DNA of 33,946 bases from Candidatus Gottesmanbacteria bacterium (GTDB lineage Bacteria; Patescibacteriota; Microgenomatia; JACOXO01): contig JACOXO010000019.1 in the NCBI GenBank assembly GCA_016182365.1, forward strand, positions 1 through 33,946. The letters run 5' to 3'. The notes beneath the pieces are model-generated. The model saw only the letters and a list, made by a program, of their open reading frames with translations. It was not told where the DNA came from and ran no database searches. This document shows, in pieces, positions 22,187 to 30,017 of this stretch; position 1 is the stretch's first letter; each line of letters opens with the position of its first letter. A program made the position numbers and the translations under genes.

Positions 22187-22884
22187 ATGAAAGTTACGAT
22201 TGTTGCCAACACCAAAAACGGACCAAAAGGTATATGCTGGCCGAACTTTGCTTTATGTAATAATAATAGTATGATACCCACCCCTGCTCCTGTCAAGAAT
22301 GCTATGTAAAAGGCGATAATAATTTGCGGATAACCAAGCAACAATCCCATGACTAGTGAAAACTTTACATCGCCAAACCCCATTCCTTTTCCGCGAGTTA
22401 GGGTATATATGATCCATAAAAACGCGAAAGCCCCAATAGAAGTTAATAACCTATTCATAAGTAGCTGTGGAGAATAAACAATATTAAACAGTAAAGATAT
22501 TGATATAAGCGCAAAAACCAGGCTGTTGGGAATAATAAGATATTTCCAGTCTGCGATAACAATTGCCAGAAATAATGAAAAAACAACCATCAAAAAAACA
22601 GTGTGTGGAAATCCAGCTGTATAAATCCCTAAGAAAGCAAAGGCTGTTGTTAATTCTACAATTGGATATTGGATGGATATTTTCCTATGGCAAAATCTGC
22701 ATTTGCCACCAAGCATAAAATAAGATAAGACCGGTATAAGGTCTATAGCCAACAATTTCTTATGGCAATGATCACAAACAGATCTATCATTAAAAATATT
22801 TTTCCCTTTTGCCAGCCTCATACCTAAAACATTTACAAAAGACCCTATACAAACACCGATAATAAATATTGTAAGCTCTATCAT
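22135..22884 (-). CDS. pilD: Prepilin peptidase PilD
   Basis: PilD cleaves prepilin leaders at the membrane and often N-methylates the new N-terminus. The track start is 22929; ATG 22884 gives the usual N-terminus MIELTIFIIGVCIGSFVNVLGMRL and 249 aa. The zinc-binding CDHC...CRFC pair occurs near residues 45-75. The two catalytic aspartates lie in ADWKYLIIPN and GMGFGDVKF, the A24 family GxGD motif. Multiple hydrophobic helices follow. It heads the prepilin cluster. Confidence 0.9.
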   Translation of the reverse strand: MIELTIFIIGVCIGSFVNVLGMRLAKGKNIFNDRSVCDHCHKKLLAIDLIPVLSYFMLGGKCRFCHRKISIQYPIVELTTAFAFLGIYTAGFPHTVFLMVVFSLFLAIVIADWKYLIIPNSLVFALISISLLFNIVYSPQLLMNRLLTSIGAFAFLWIIYTLTRGKGMGFGDVKFSLVMGLLLGYPQIIIAFYIAFLTGAGVGIILLLLHKAKFGQHIPFGPFLVLATIVTFIWEKQLLIIFLKILGLH

Positions 22885-22916
22885 TATTAACAAAAGTATA
22901 GTATAGAATATAGAAA

Positions 22917-25220
22917 ATGAGAATAACAAGACAGGATATGTTAGCTTTGATTATTATATTTTTAGCTGTTGCTTTTTTCTTCCGTCCTCTTTTTTATCCC
23001 AAACCACAAATGTTTATTACACCGGAAATGGGAGTTTCAGATATCTGGCAATTAAACTTTCCTCTAAAAGTTTTTTTGCAAGAATCAATACGCTCAGGTC
23101 AATTACCTTTATGGAATAAGGGCATGGGTGGCGGATTCCCGCTTATTGCTGAAGCACAGATAGGAGCTTTTTTTATACCAAACCTGCTTCTTTTTTATTA
23201 TTTACCCTCTTACCAGGCATTTAATTTAAGTTATGTAGTAACATTTCTAACAGTAAGTTTTTCGATGTATTTTTTGGGAAGGCATTTTAAATTATCTGTT
23301 CCCGCCAGCATTCTCGCGAGTATAACTTTTTCATTTAGTGGCTTTTTTATTGCTCATATTTCCCATTTAAACGTTATTCAGGCAGCAGCTTTCTTACCTC
23401 TTATATTTTTATTAAGTGACTTAATTTTGACCGGCAAATCAAAAAAGTGGACCGTTGCGATAATAGTTTTATATTCTATTATCTTATCTCAACAAATATT
23501 CGCCGGATTTCCTCAAATGGTTTTCCTAACTTTGTTTCCGGTATTTTTTTACATTGTCTACCTGGCTATTATAAAGTTTAGAGCAAAAGAATTGTTGAGT
23601 TTGCTAAAGCCATTTTTGTTACTTATTGCTGCAATCACTTTAGGGTTTTTTCTTTCGGCAATACAGCTTTTACCTACATTTGAATTAACCAATTTATCTC
23701 TAAGAAGTGGGGGATTAAACTCTCAGGAAGTTCTACAGTACTCATTTAAACCTGAATTATTTAAAACTTTTATTAATCCCTGGGCTGCTGGCTCTCCCAA
23801 AGATGGTTCATATCCAGATTACACAAAATTTGATGGTGCAATTTTTTGGGAGAATATAGGGTATGTTGGTATTCTACCTCTAATTCTGGTGATATTTGCT
23901 TTATTTAATCTTAGAAAAAATAAGTTTGTTTTGTTTTTCTTTATCTTATTATTTCTTTCTATACTTCTTATGTTGGGAAAAAATTCACCTTTATATGTAT
24001 TGCTTCTTTTCCCTCCAATCAGTTTTTTCAGGATACATTCAAGATTTATTTTGCTAGTTATCATGTCTTTATCTCTACTTTCAGCTTTTGGCCTGGATTA
24101 TTTTTTAAATATCCTAAGGAGAAAAGTGGTCGTAATTTTTTTTATTGGCTTATCTGCTGTTTTTATTACATATATAGATATTATGAAAGTTTGGTTTAAT
24201 TACCATGCGCTTGCGGATGTACAAATCTGGCTTTCTGAACCTGAAACAGTACAATATTTAAAAAGCGTCGACCACGGTAAATTCTTCTCCCTTAACAGAT
24301 TTAGCCTTTGGAGATACTACTTTTTAACATTCGGATGGACAAAACCTCTAGATTATATTTCTGCAAGAAACGGATTGCATCCTAATCTTAATATTCTTTA
24401 CAATCTTCCAAGCGCCGAAATCTATACTGCTTTATTTACCAAAAGATTGCTGTACTTTAGCGGACTTATCCAGTCAGGCCTGGAAATAAGACAAATTGCA
24501 ACATCTATTGCCAGCCCATCTGCAAGATTATTATCTGCAAATAATATTACCCATATTATCGCAACTGATGATTTTAAAACCGAAGGATTTACAAAAGTAT
24601 TTGAAACTAAAGAACATGTATTCAATTTTTCCAATTTATCAATTTTTAAAAATGAAAACGCTATTGGCAGGGCTTATTTTACCAACAATTATAAAACAGC
24701 AGATATTCTATCTGAGGCCTTTGATATTCTTCTGGATAACTCATTTGAACCCGGGAATATGGTGGTTTTGGAAAAAGATGTTGATATAAAAAAGGTGAAT
24801 TCTACAGATCAGAAAGAAGCGATAATAAAAATTACAAAAGATGAACATCAAACTTTATCACTTGCAATTGACGCTCCTTATAAAGGACTTATTGTTGTAA
24901 GTGACAGTTATTATCCGGGTTGGAAAGCATATATTGATAATCAGGAAAAAGAAATTCTGGCTGCAAATATTAATCAAAGGGCGGTTATTGTACCGAAAGG
25001 AAAGCATGAAGTAGTTTTCCGTTTTGAAAGTGAAACATTCCAAAAGGGTAAGACTATAAGTTTTATTAGTCTAATTATTATAGTGATTCTAACTTTGTTT
25101 CAACTTCGCTCTTTTTCTCATCAAAGAGTTTCTGATAATATTCACTCTTCTGGTTATCGGAATAACATTGCTGGTAAACGGAAGAGAGTTGCTCGTAAAC
25201 TTCAACCAAGAAAGGATTAA
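22917..25220 (+). CDS. YfhO-family multi-spanning membrane protein (GT-C-like)
   Basis: The 767-aa protein has about a dozen transmembrane helices. Its first outer loop, PEMGVSDIWQLNFPLKVFLQESIRSGQLPLWNKGMGGGFPLIAEAQIGAFFIPNLL, matches the YfhO (PF09586) pattern D..QF.P......R.G..PLWNP....G.P...... A soluble segment near the C-terminus contains VVSDSYYPGWKAYIDNQEKEI, another family hallmark, then a last helix (ISFISLIIIVILTLF) and a basic tail. YfhO proteins transfer sugars from lipid carriers in cell-envelope polymers; the acceptor here is unknown. The last 143 bp overlap the oppositely oriented DUF2723 gene. Confidence 0.8.
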   Translation: MRITRQDMLALIIIFLAVAFFFRPLFYPKPQMFITPEMGVSDIWQLNFPLKVFLQESIRSGQLPLWNKGMGGGFPLIAEAQIGAFFIPNLLLFYYLPSYQAFNLSYVVTFLTVSFSMYFLGRHFKLSVPASILASITFSFSGFFIAHISHLNVIQAAAFLPLIFLLSDLILTGKSKKWTVAIIVLYSIILSQQIFAGFPQMVFLTLFPVFFYIVYLAIIKFRAKELLSLLKPFLLLIAAITLGFFLSAIQLLPTFELTNLSLRSGGLNSQEVLQYSFKPELFKTFINPWAAGSPKDGSYPDYTKFDGAIFWENIGYVGILPLILVIFALFNLRKNKFVLFFFILLFLSILLMLGKNSPLYVLLLFPPISFFRIHSRFILLVIMSLSLLSAFGLDYFLNILRRKVVVIFFIGLSAVFITYIDIMKVWFNYHALADVQIWLSEPETVQYLKSVDHGKFFSLNRFSLWRYYFLTFGWTKPLDYISARNGLHPNLNILYNLPSAEIYTALFTKRLLYFSGLIQSGLEIRQIATSIASPSARLLSANNITHIIATDDFKTEGFTKVFETKEHVFNFSNLSIFKNENAIGRAYFTNNYKTADILSEAFDILLDNSFEPGNMVVLEKDVDIKKVNSTDQKEAIIKITKDEHQTLSLAIDAPYKGLIVVSDSYYPGWKAYIDNQEKEILAANINQRAVIVPKGKHEVVFRFESETFQKGKTISFISLIIIVILTLFQLRSFSHQRVSDNIHSSGYRNNIAGKRKRVARKLQPRKD

Positions 25221-27063
25221 GCTCATACGCTCTCAATAAAACATCTCTAGCATTGTCACATTTATCTGAATTAAAATAAGCTTTACCCAAAAGATAATGT
25301 ATGTTTGCATCATATGGTTGATACTTTAGTGCTCTCTCAAGATGGGGGATACTATCCTGGTAACGGTTTACCCTAAATAAGCCTTCAGCAAGATCATAAA
25401 GGGCCATAGCATATATTTTTTCAGTGTCAGAGAGCATTAAATGGTTATATTTAGATAAAGCACCCGTAGTTGGATCGTGATAACTTTCCCAAAGTTCAAT
25501 ATTGGTCCTTATAGTCTCATCTTCTGAAGGTATATCTTCTTCCGTAGCAAAATGTTCCAACAATAAACCTTTTCTATTGAAAAAGCCGCCTGAACCTTCA
25601 ATAGGAGTCATAGAAAATATTGGAAATTTTCCACTATTTTCTTTAAAAAAGTTAGCTATAAAATTATCGTCAAATTGAGGAATGTTTAAATTCGGATAAT
25701 GGTTTTTTAAATCTTCTATATAATATTCTCTATATAGCTTTGAATGGTGAAGAAGCTTTACATCCGGTCTGTACTTTTGTGTATAGTAAACGTATTGTGT
25801 GTTAAAAAGAGAAGTATCTCCTGAAAGTATAAGTATGGAATTAGGTAGTACTGTATCAAGTATATCAATACCAAAATTTTCTGCTGTCCTGTCGTTTTTA
25901 AGACTTTCAATTTTAGTATAGTGAGCTGAGAAAAAACTTAAAGGGAAAACTATAAAAACTATTTCGGTAAGTGTAATCAAAGGTAAGATGCTCTTTTTAC
26001 CAACTAAAATTTTAAATAATTTATCAATAATTAATGATACTGTCATAATGCCGTAACCAAACCAAACTGCAACAAATATATATGAGGGGAGGAGAAATCT
26101 TTCATATGTTGCTAGACTAAAATCAGCGGTCAAAGGGTAAGCTGCATAAAAAAGAAAAATTGGACCTGCCATAAGAAAACCTGCCATAAAAAGATACCAG
26201 TATTTTCTTTGAGTTATAAACTGATAAACACATCCCAAAAAAACAAGAACCATGCCAATAAGTGTAAAATCCGTTGTAAGAAATCTGAAATACGCTTTAA
26301 ACTGGTATAGTCTTGCAAAAGGCGCATTTATTACAAAACCACCGGCAGTAAACGAACCATAATCTGCTCTGGTTATAAGCCTTATAAAATTATGCAGATT
26401 AACAGGGTCACTCCAATTCAAGGGCGGGTTATATGATGCTGCAATTGGTAAATATAAATATGGGAGTAAACCGATCAGGAAAAATAAAAATGTTATTAGT
26501 ATGCTTTTTACATTTAAAAGGGGGTTAAGTTTTTTCCTGATTATTACAAACCAAAATATTATTGCCGGGACAAAAAAAAGGATAATGTGGTGATGAGAAA
26601 AAGAAAGACCTAAAATTAGAAAAAAAAGATATAACAGATTTTTTCTTGGCTTTTTATCAATAGCAATTAAAAGATATATAAGTAGGGACATTAACATAAG
26701 ATTTAATGAAAAAACTTCAGGTACTTCTGAATAAAGCCAAAAAAGATAACTAAATCCTAAAGTCAAAGCCGAGATAAAAGAACATATCTTATTTTTAATT
26801 ATGTTATTGGTAATTAAATAAACTAAAGTAACTGTTATAGAAGCGGGGATTGAGGATAATAAACCAACTTCAAAAGCTGGAGTCGAAATTTTAAGCCGTG
26901 TTAACAAATGTCCTATTGCTGTATACAACGGATAACCAGGTGGATGAGATATACCTTTTAAAAAAGCGGCTACCACCAAATCACCTGCATCTCCACCGTA
27001 AATGCTGGTTGTCTGTAATTGTAAATATATGAATCCTATTAAAATAAGCAATATGAAACCCAT
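25078..27063 (-). CDS. DUF2723/TMEM260-like glycosyltransferase with C-terminal TPRs
   Basis: The 661-aa protein begins with a membrane segment and the loop YGGDAGDLVVAAFLKGISHPPGYPLYTAIGHLL, diagnostic of DUF2723 (PF11028). The eukaryotic member TMEM260 is a protein O-mannosyltransferase. About ten helices follow. Residues about 560-661 form TPR-like repeats (AEGLFRVNRYQDSIPHLERALKYQPYDANIHYLLGKAYFNSDKCDNARDVLLRAYELNP). It lies 55 bp downstream of a pilin gene and may glycosylate pilin or surface proteins (inference). Its own promoter TTGTAA-17-TAGAAT ends six bases before the ATG. Confidence 0.8.
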   Translation of the reverse strand: MGFILLILIGFIYLQLQTTSIYGGDAGDLVVAAFLKGISHPPGYPLYTAIGHLLTRLKISTPAFEVGLLSSIPASITVTLVYLITNNIIKNKICSFISALTLGFSYLFWLYSEVPEVFSLNLMLMSLLIYLLIAIDKKPRKNLLYLFFLILGLSFSHHHIILFFVPAIIFWFVIIRKKLNPLLNVKSILITFLFFLIGLLPYLYLPIAASYNPPLNWSDPVNLHNFIRLITRADYGSFTAGGFVINAPFARLYQFKAYFRFLTTDFTLIGMVLVFLGCVYQFITQRKYWYLFMAGFLMAGPIFLFYAAYPLTADFSLATYERFLLPSYIFVAVWFGYGIMTVSLIIDKLFKILVGKKSILPLITLTEIVFIVFPLSFFSAHYTKIESLKNDRTAENFGIDILDTVLPNSILILSGDTSLFNTQYVYYTQKYRPDVKLLHHSKLYREYYIEDLKNHYPNLNIPQFDDNFIANFFKENSGKFPIFSMTPIEGSGGFFNRKGLLLEHFATEEDIPSEDETIRTNIELWESYHDPTTGALSKYNHLMLSDTEKIYAMALYDLAEGLFRVNRYQDSIPHLERALKYQPYDANIHYLLGKAYFNSDKCDNARDVLLRAYELNPFLVEVYEQLSSVYQQCYSDNQKSEYYQKLFDEKKSEVETKLESL

Positions 27064-27069
27064 TTTTCG

Positions 27070-27098
27070 ATTCTATATTACAACTTTATTGTTTACAA
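27070..27098 (-). promoter_or_regulatory. Leaderless promoter of the DUF2723 gene
   Basis: TTGTAA (27098-27093), 17 bp and TAGAAT (27075-27070) on the minus strand, with CGAAAA before the ATG at 27063. Confidence 0.55.
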
Positions 27099-27118
27099 CA
27101 ACCAGCATTTGACGATTT

Positions 27119-27631
27119 TTATTGTATACACCAATAACAGCTAGTCGAACCACCTGCAGTTTCAGCTACGCAACCTGTAGTTGATGAGCCAATATTGTTA
27201 AACACCACATTAAGATCCTGTTTAAATGACTTTGATTCAGGAATGAAACAAGCAATCATACTTTCTGTACTTGGAGAAGTAATATAAATTCTTGCCAAGT
27301 TGTTAACTCCAGCTAAAGTATAAAATTTGTTTTTTAATTCTCCAGCTGTAATTAAAGTACTGATTGACGCCGTTACCGTTCCTGATGTCATTGGTTGGGC
27401 TGAGAAAGTAGTTGTAGCCCCTCCTACATTCCATGGTAAATTTGCATTTGTTGCATAGAATCTAAGTACCGCATTGTAAAATTCCGATGTTGTGTTTCTT
27501 GTTGATGTGTCTCTTCCTTTCTTAAGCTGTTCAAACGGATCAATTGCTGCTAAAAGTCCCACTGCTAAAGCACCTAAAAGCGCAATAACAATAAGAAGCT
27601 CAATAAGCGTAAAACCTTTTTTATGATTCAC
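27119..27631 (-). CDS. Type IV pilin, probable major subunit
   Basis: The 170-aa protein starts MNHKKG|FTLIELLIVIALLGALAVGLLAAIDPFEQLKKGRDTSTRNTTSEFYNAVLRFYATN. It is encoded apart from the minor prepilins, directly behind pilB-pilT-pilC, the usual place for a main subunit. The start codon is GTG, preceded at nine bases by GGGAGGTGA, nearly a full Shine-Dalgarno; very few other genes in the window have this. The C-terminus is cysteine-rich (GCVAETAGGSTSCYWCIQ), suggesting a terminal disulphide loop. The major role is inferred from context and expression signals. Confidence 0.82.
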   Translation of the reverse strand: MNHKKGFTLIELLIVIALLGALAVGLLAAIDPFEQLKKGRDTSTRNTTSEFYNAVLRFYATNANLPWNVGGATTTFSAQPMTSGTVTASISTLITAGELKNKFYTLAGVNNLARIYITSPSTESMIACFIPESKSFKQDLNVVFNNIGSSTTGCVAETAGGSTSCYWCIQ

Positions 27632-27640
27632 GTATAATTC

Positions 27641-27649
27641 TCACCTCCC
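27641..27649 (-). promoter_or_regulatory. Strong Shine-Dalgarno of the pilin gene
   Basis: GGGAGGTGA on the minus strand, nine bases before the GTG start, between pilC and the pilin. It decides for GTG as start and contrasts with the leaderless genes around it. Confidence 0.7.
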
Positions 27650-28852
27650 TCAAAATTGATTTGTTAAATTGTAAATCGGCATTAATATCGAAATAACAAT
27701 AAAACCAACTCCTACCCCTAATACAACCATGATAAGTGGCTCCATAGCAGTTGTCAAGGTTTTTATCCCTTGTTCTGCCTCAGCCTCAAAAAAGGTGGAA
27801 ATCTTAAGCAAAGTCTCATCTAATTTACCCGTTTCTTCACCTACGGAAATCATCTGGCCCAGAATTGGCGGAAAATCCGGATTTTGGGATATAGGAATAC
27901 CTAAAGGATAACCCTTTTCAACTTGCTTTGCCACTTCTTTAAGATCGTTCTGATATGTAACGCTGTCAACTGCTCCACCGACAATCTCAAGAGACTGTAA
28001 GATAGGTATCCCTGAACCGGCAAGGATCCCTAAAGTTCTTGAAAATTCAGTTAATACAAGCTGTTTTTTCAAGTTTCCCCAAATCGGCAGATCAAGTATA
28101 AACCTGTCCCACATTCTGGCTCCAATTGGTGTTTTTTTCCAGCTTCTCCACGCAACAAAACCGCCCCACAGCATAATAATAAGCAGCCACCAGAACCTAA
28201 CAAAGAATTCAGAAACGGCTATTAGTAGTTGTGTAGTTGGAGGAAGCTCAGTACCGAAATCTTTATATAAATCCGTAAGTCTTGGTACAACAACTGTCAT
28301 CATTATAAAAACGACTACAATCATACCTATTAGGATAATCGCAGGGTAAATAAGTGCCCCTTTGGTTTTTGTCCTAAATTCCCGTTGTTTCTCAAGATTT
28401 GAGGCAAGGCGAGCAAATACTTCTTGAAGTTTTCCCGATGCTTCTCCAGCCTGGACAAGTGATATGTAAATTGCTGAGAAGTGTTCGGGATATTTTCCCA
28501 AAGCTTTTGAAAAACTTAAACCCCCTTCTATCTCCTTAAGCATTCCGGACACAACTTTACCAAATGCCGGGTTGGTAGCCTGGAGTTTTAAAATGTTTAA
28601 TGAATCAGTAAGAGTAAGACCAGCTGTTAACATTGTTGATAATTGCTGAGTGAAAGTAACAATATCGTTAAATGATACCCTTGAGAATTTTATAGTTAAT
28701 TGAGAAAAAATCGATGGTTCCTGGCCGATAAGGCTTATGATAAAAAGGCCCTGACCCCTCAGAAGTACAGCCGCTTGTTTATCTGAAGTAGCGTCAACTA
28801 AACCGCTTAAGAACTCACCATTTTTATTTTTAGCCTTATATTTAAATAACAT
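27650..28852 (-). CDS. pilC: Type IV pilus inner-membrane platform protein PilC
   Basis: PilC is the inner-membrane rotor that feeds pilins into the filament. The 400-aa protein starts MLFKYKAKNKNGEFLSGLVDATSDKQAAVLLRGQGLFI. It has two T2SSF domains: about 70-190 (FTQQLSTMLTAGLTLTDSLNIL...PAIILIGMIVVVFIMMTVVVPRL) and about 270-395 (EFSRTLGILAGSGIPILQSLEIV...VVLGVGVGFIVISILMPIYNL). Each ends in a membrane helix pair. It follows pilT across the 109-bp gap that holds the CGAA inverted array. Confidence 0.95.
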   Translation of the reverse strand: MLFKYKAKNKNGEFLSGLVDATSDKQAAVLLRGQGLFIISLIGQEPSIFSQLTIKFSRVSFNDIVTFTQQLSTMLTAGLTLTDSLNILKLQATNPAFGKVVSGMLKEIEGGLSFSKALGKYPEHFSAIYISLVQAGEASGKLQEVFARLASNLEKQREFRTKTKGALIYPAIILIGMIVVVFIMMTVVVPRLTDLYKDFGTELPPTTQLLIAVSEFFVRFWWLLIIMLWGGFVAWRSWKKTPIGARMWDRFILDLPIWGNLKKQLVLTEFSRTLGILAGSGIPILQSLEIVGGAVDSVTYQNDLKEVAKQVEKGYPLGIPISQNPDFPPILGQMISVGEETGKLDETLLKISTFFEAEAEQGIKTLTTAMEPLIMVVLGVGVGFIVISILMPIYNLTNQF

Positions 28853-28860
28853 AATTTAAT

Positions 28861-28961
28861 AAATCCGAAGCACGAAATCCGAAATACGAAACAAATTATA
28901 ATTTATTAAATTTAAATTTTTAAAACATTGTTTCGAGTTTCGATATTCGAATTTCGAATTT
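28861..28961. repeat. Inverted array of CGAANNN heptamers between pilT and pilC
   Basis: The left arm (28861-28894) is AAATC followed by four heptamers, CGAAGCA CGAAATC CGAAATA CGAAACA. The right arm (28928-28961), reversed, is AAATT followed by CGAAATT CGAATAT CGAAACT CGAAACA. The arms match at 25 of 34 positions, with CGAA conserved in every unit, and are separated by 33 AT-rich bases. Transcribed with the pil genes it could fold into a long imperfect hairpin just upstream of the pilC start. Looks like a dispersed palindromic element; no gene is present. Confidence 0.75.
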
Positions 28962-30014
28962 TTACTTTACAAGTCTGAATAATTCTTCCGGTTTAAGAGC
29001 GTAATTTGAGGCAACTTCCATACTCACTTTCCCTTCTTTAACTAGAGTTGCAAGAGAACCTTCCAATGTCTCCATGCCTAAGTCTTTTGAAGTTTGGATA
29101 ATATTATCAATAAGATGAGACTTGCCTTCCCGTATTGTACTTCTGACTGCTGATGTACCTAATAGAACCTCGACGGCAGGGATTCTGCCTCCACCGATTT
29201 TTGGTAGAAGCCTTTGCGAAAGAATGGCTTCAAGATTTGCAGCCAACTGCATTCTTATCTGAGGTTGCTGCACTGATGGAAATACATCAACAATTCTGTC
29301 AATACTTTGAGCTGAAGAATTAGTATGCAGCGTTGCAAACACAAGATGCCCGGTTTCAGCTATAGTTAAAGCTGAAGCAATCGTTTCAAAATCCCTCATT
29401 TCTCCTATTAATACAACATCAATATCTTCTCTTAAAGCACTCCTTAATGCCCCATCCCAGGAATGGGTATCGAGACGCATTTCTCTTTGGGAAACAAGGC
29501 CTTTTGACTTTGGATAAATATATTCAATAGGATCTTCAATTGTAATTATATGCGCATCCCTTGCCATATTTATCTCATTTAGCATGCTAGCCAATGATGT
29601 TGATTTTCCATGACCTGTTGGACCGGTAACAAGAATAAACCCCTGCCTTAGCTTTGTAAGCTGATGGCAAATTTGTGGCAAACCCAACTCTTCAACAGTT
29701 CTTATTTTCTCTGGAATAAGTCTTGCTGCAAGAGCTATTGATCCTTTTTCAAAATAGACATTAACTCTAAAGTTAGCGCCACTAATTGAATAGGAAAAAT
29801 CAAATTCCCTGTTGGCAAGAAATATATCTTTTTGATCTGGTGAGAGTATTTCAAAAACATACTTTTCGGTAACTTCAGCTGCCAGTACTCCGGCTTCTGA
29901 TACTGGCTGTAAAACACCATCTATCCTTAAGGTTGGCTTGTACCCAACAACAAGATGCAAATCAGAAGCGCCTTTTTGTGATGTTAGCGCTAATAAGTTT
30001 TTTACACTATCCAT
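28962..30014 (-). CDS. pilT: Type IV pilus retraction ATPase PilT
   Basis: PilT is the hexameric ATPase that depolymerises pili. The 350-aa protein has the N-terminal LLALTSQKGASDLHLVVGYKPTLRIDG, Walker A GPTGHGKST at residues 131-139, the Asp box ITIEDPIEYIY, Walker B DVVLIGEMRD and the His box HLVFATLHTN. The segment AVRSTIREGKSHLI corresponds to the AIRNLIRE retraction motif. It starts three bases after pilB. Confidence 0.95.
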   Translation of the reverse strand: MDSVKNLLALTSQKGASDLHLVVGYKPTLRIDGVLQPVSEAGVLAAEVTEKYVFEILSPDQKDIFLANREFDFSYSISGANFRVNVYFEKGSIALAARLIPEKIRTVEELGLPQICHQLTKLRQGFILVTGPTGHGKSTSLASMLNEINMARDAHIITIEDPIEYIYPKSKGLVSQREMRLDTHSWDGALRSALREDIDVVLIGEMRDFETIASALTIAETGHLVFATLHTNSSAQSIDRIVDVFPSVQQPQIRMQLAANLEAILSQRLLPKIGGGRIPAVEVLLGTSAVRSTIREGKSHLIDNIIQTSKDLGMETLEGSLATLVKEGKVSMEVASNYALKPEELFRLVK

Positions 30015-30017
30015 AAA

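Noticed and set aside
27070-27118. Terminator after the pilin gene
   Set aside because: Only a very short TTGT/ACAA pairing is present with no T tract; this region is better explained as the promoter of the DUF2723 gene.
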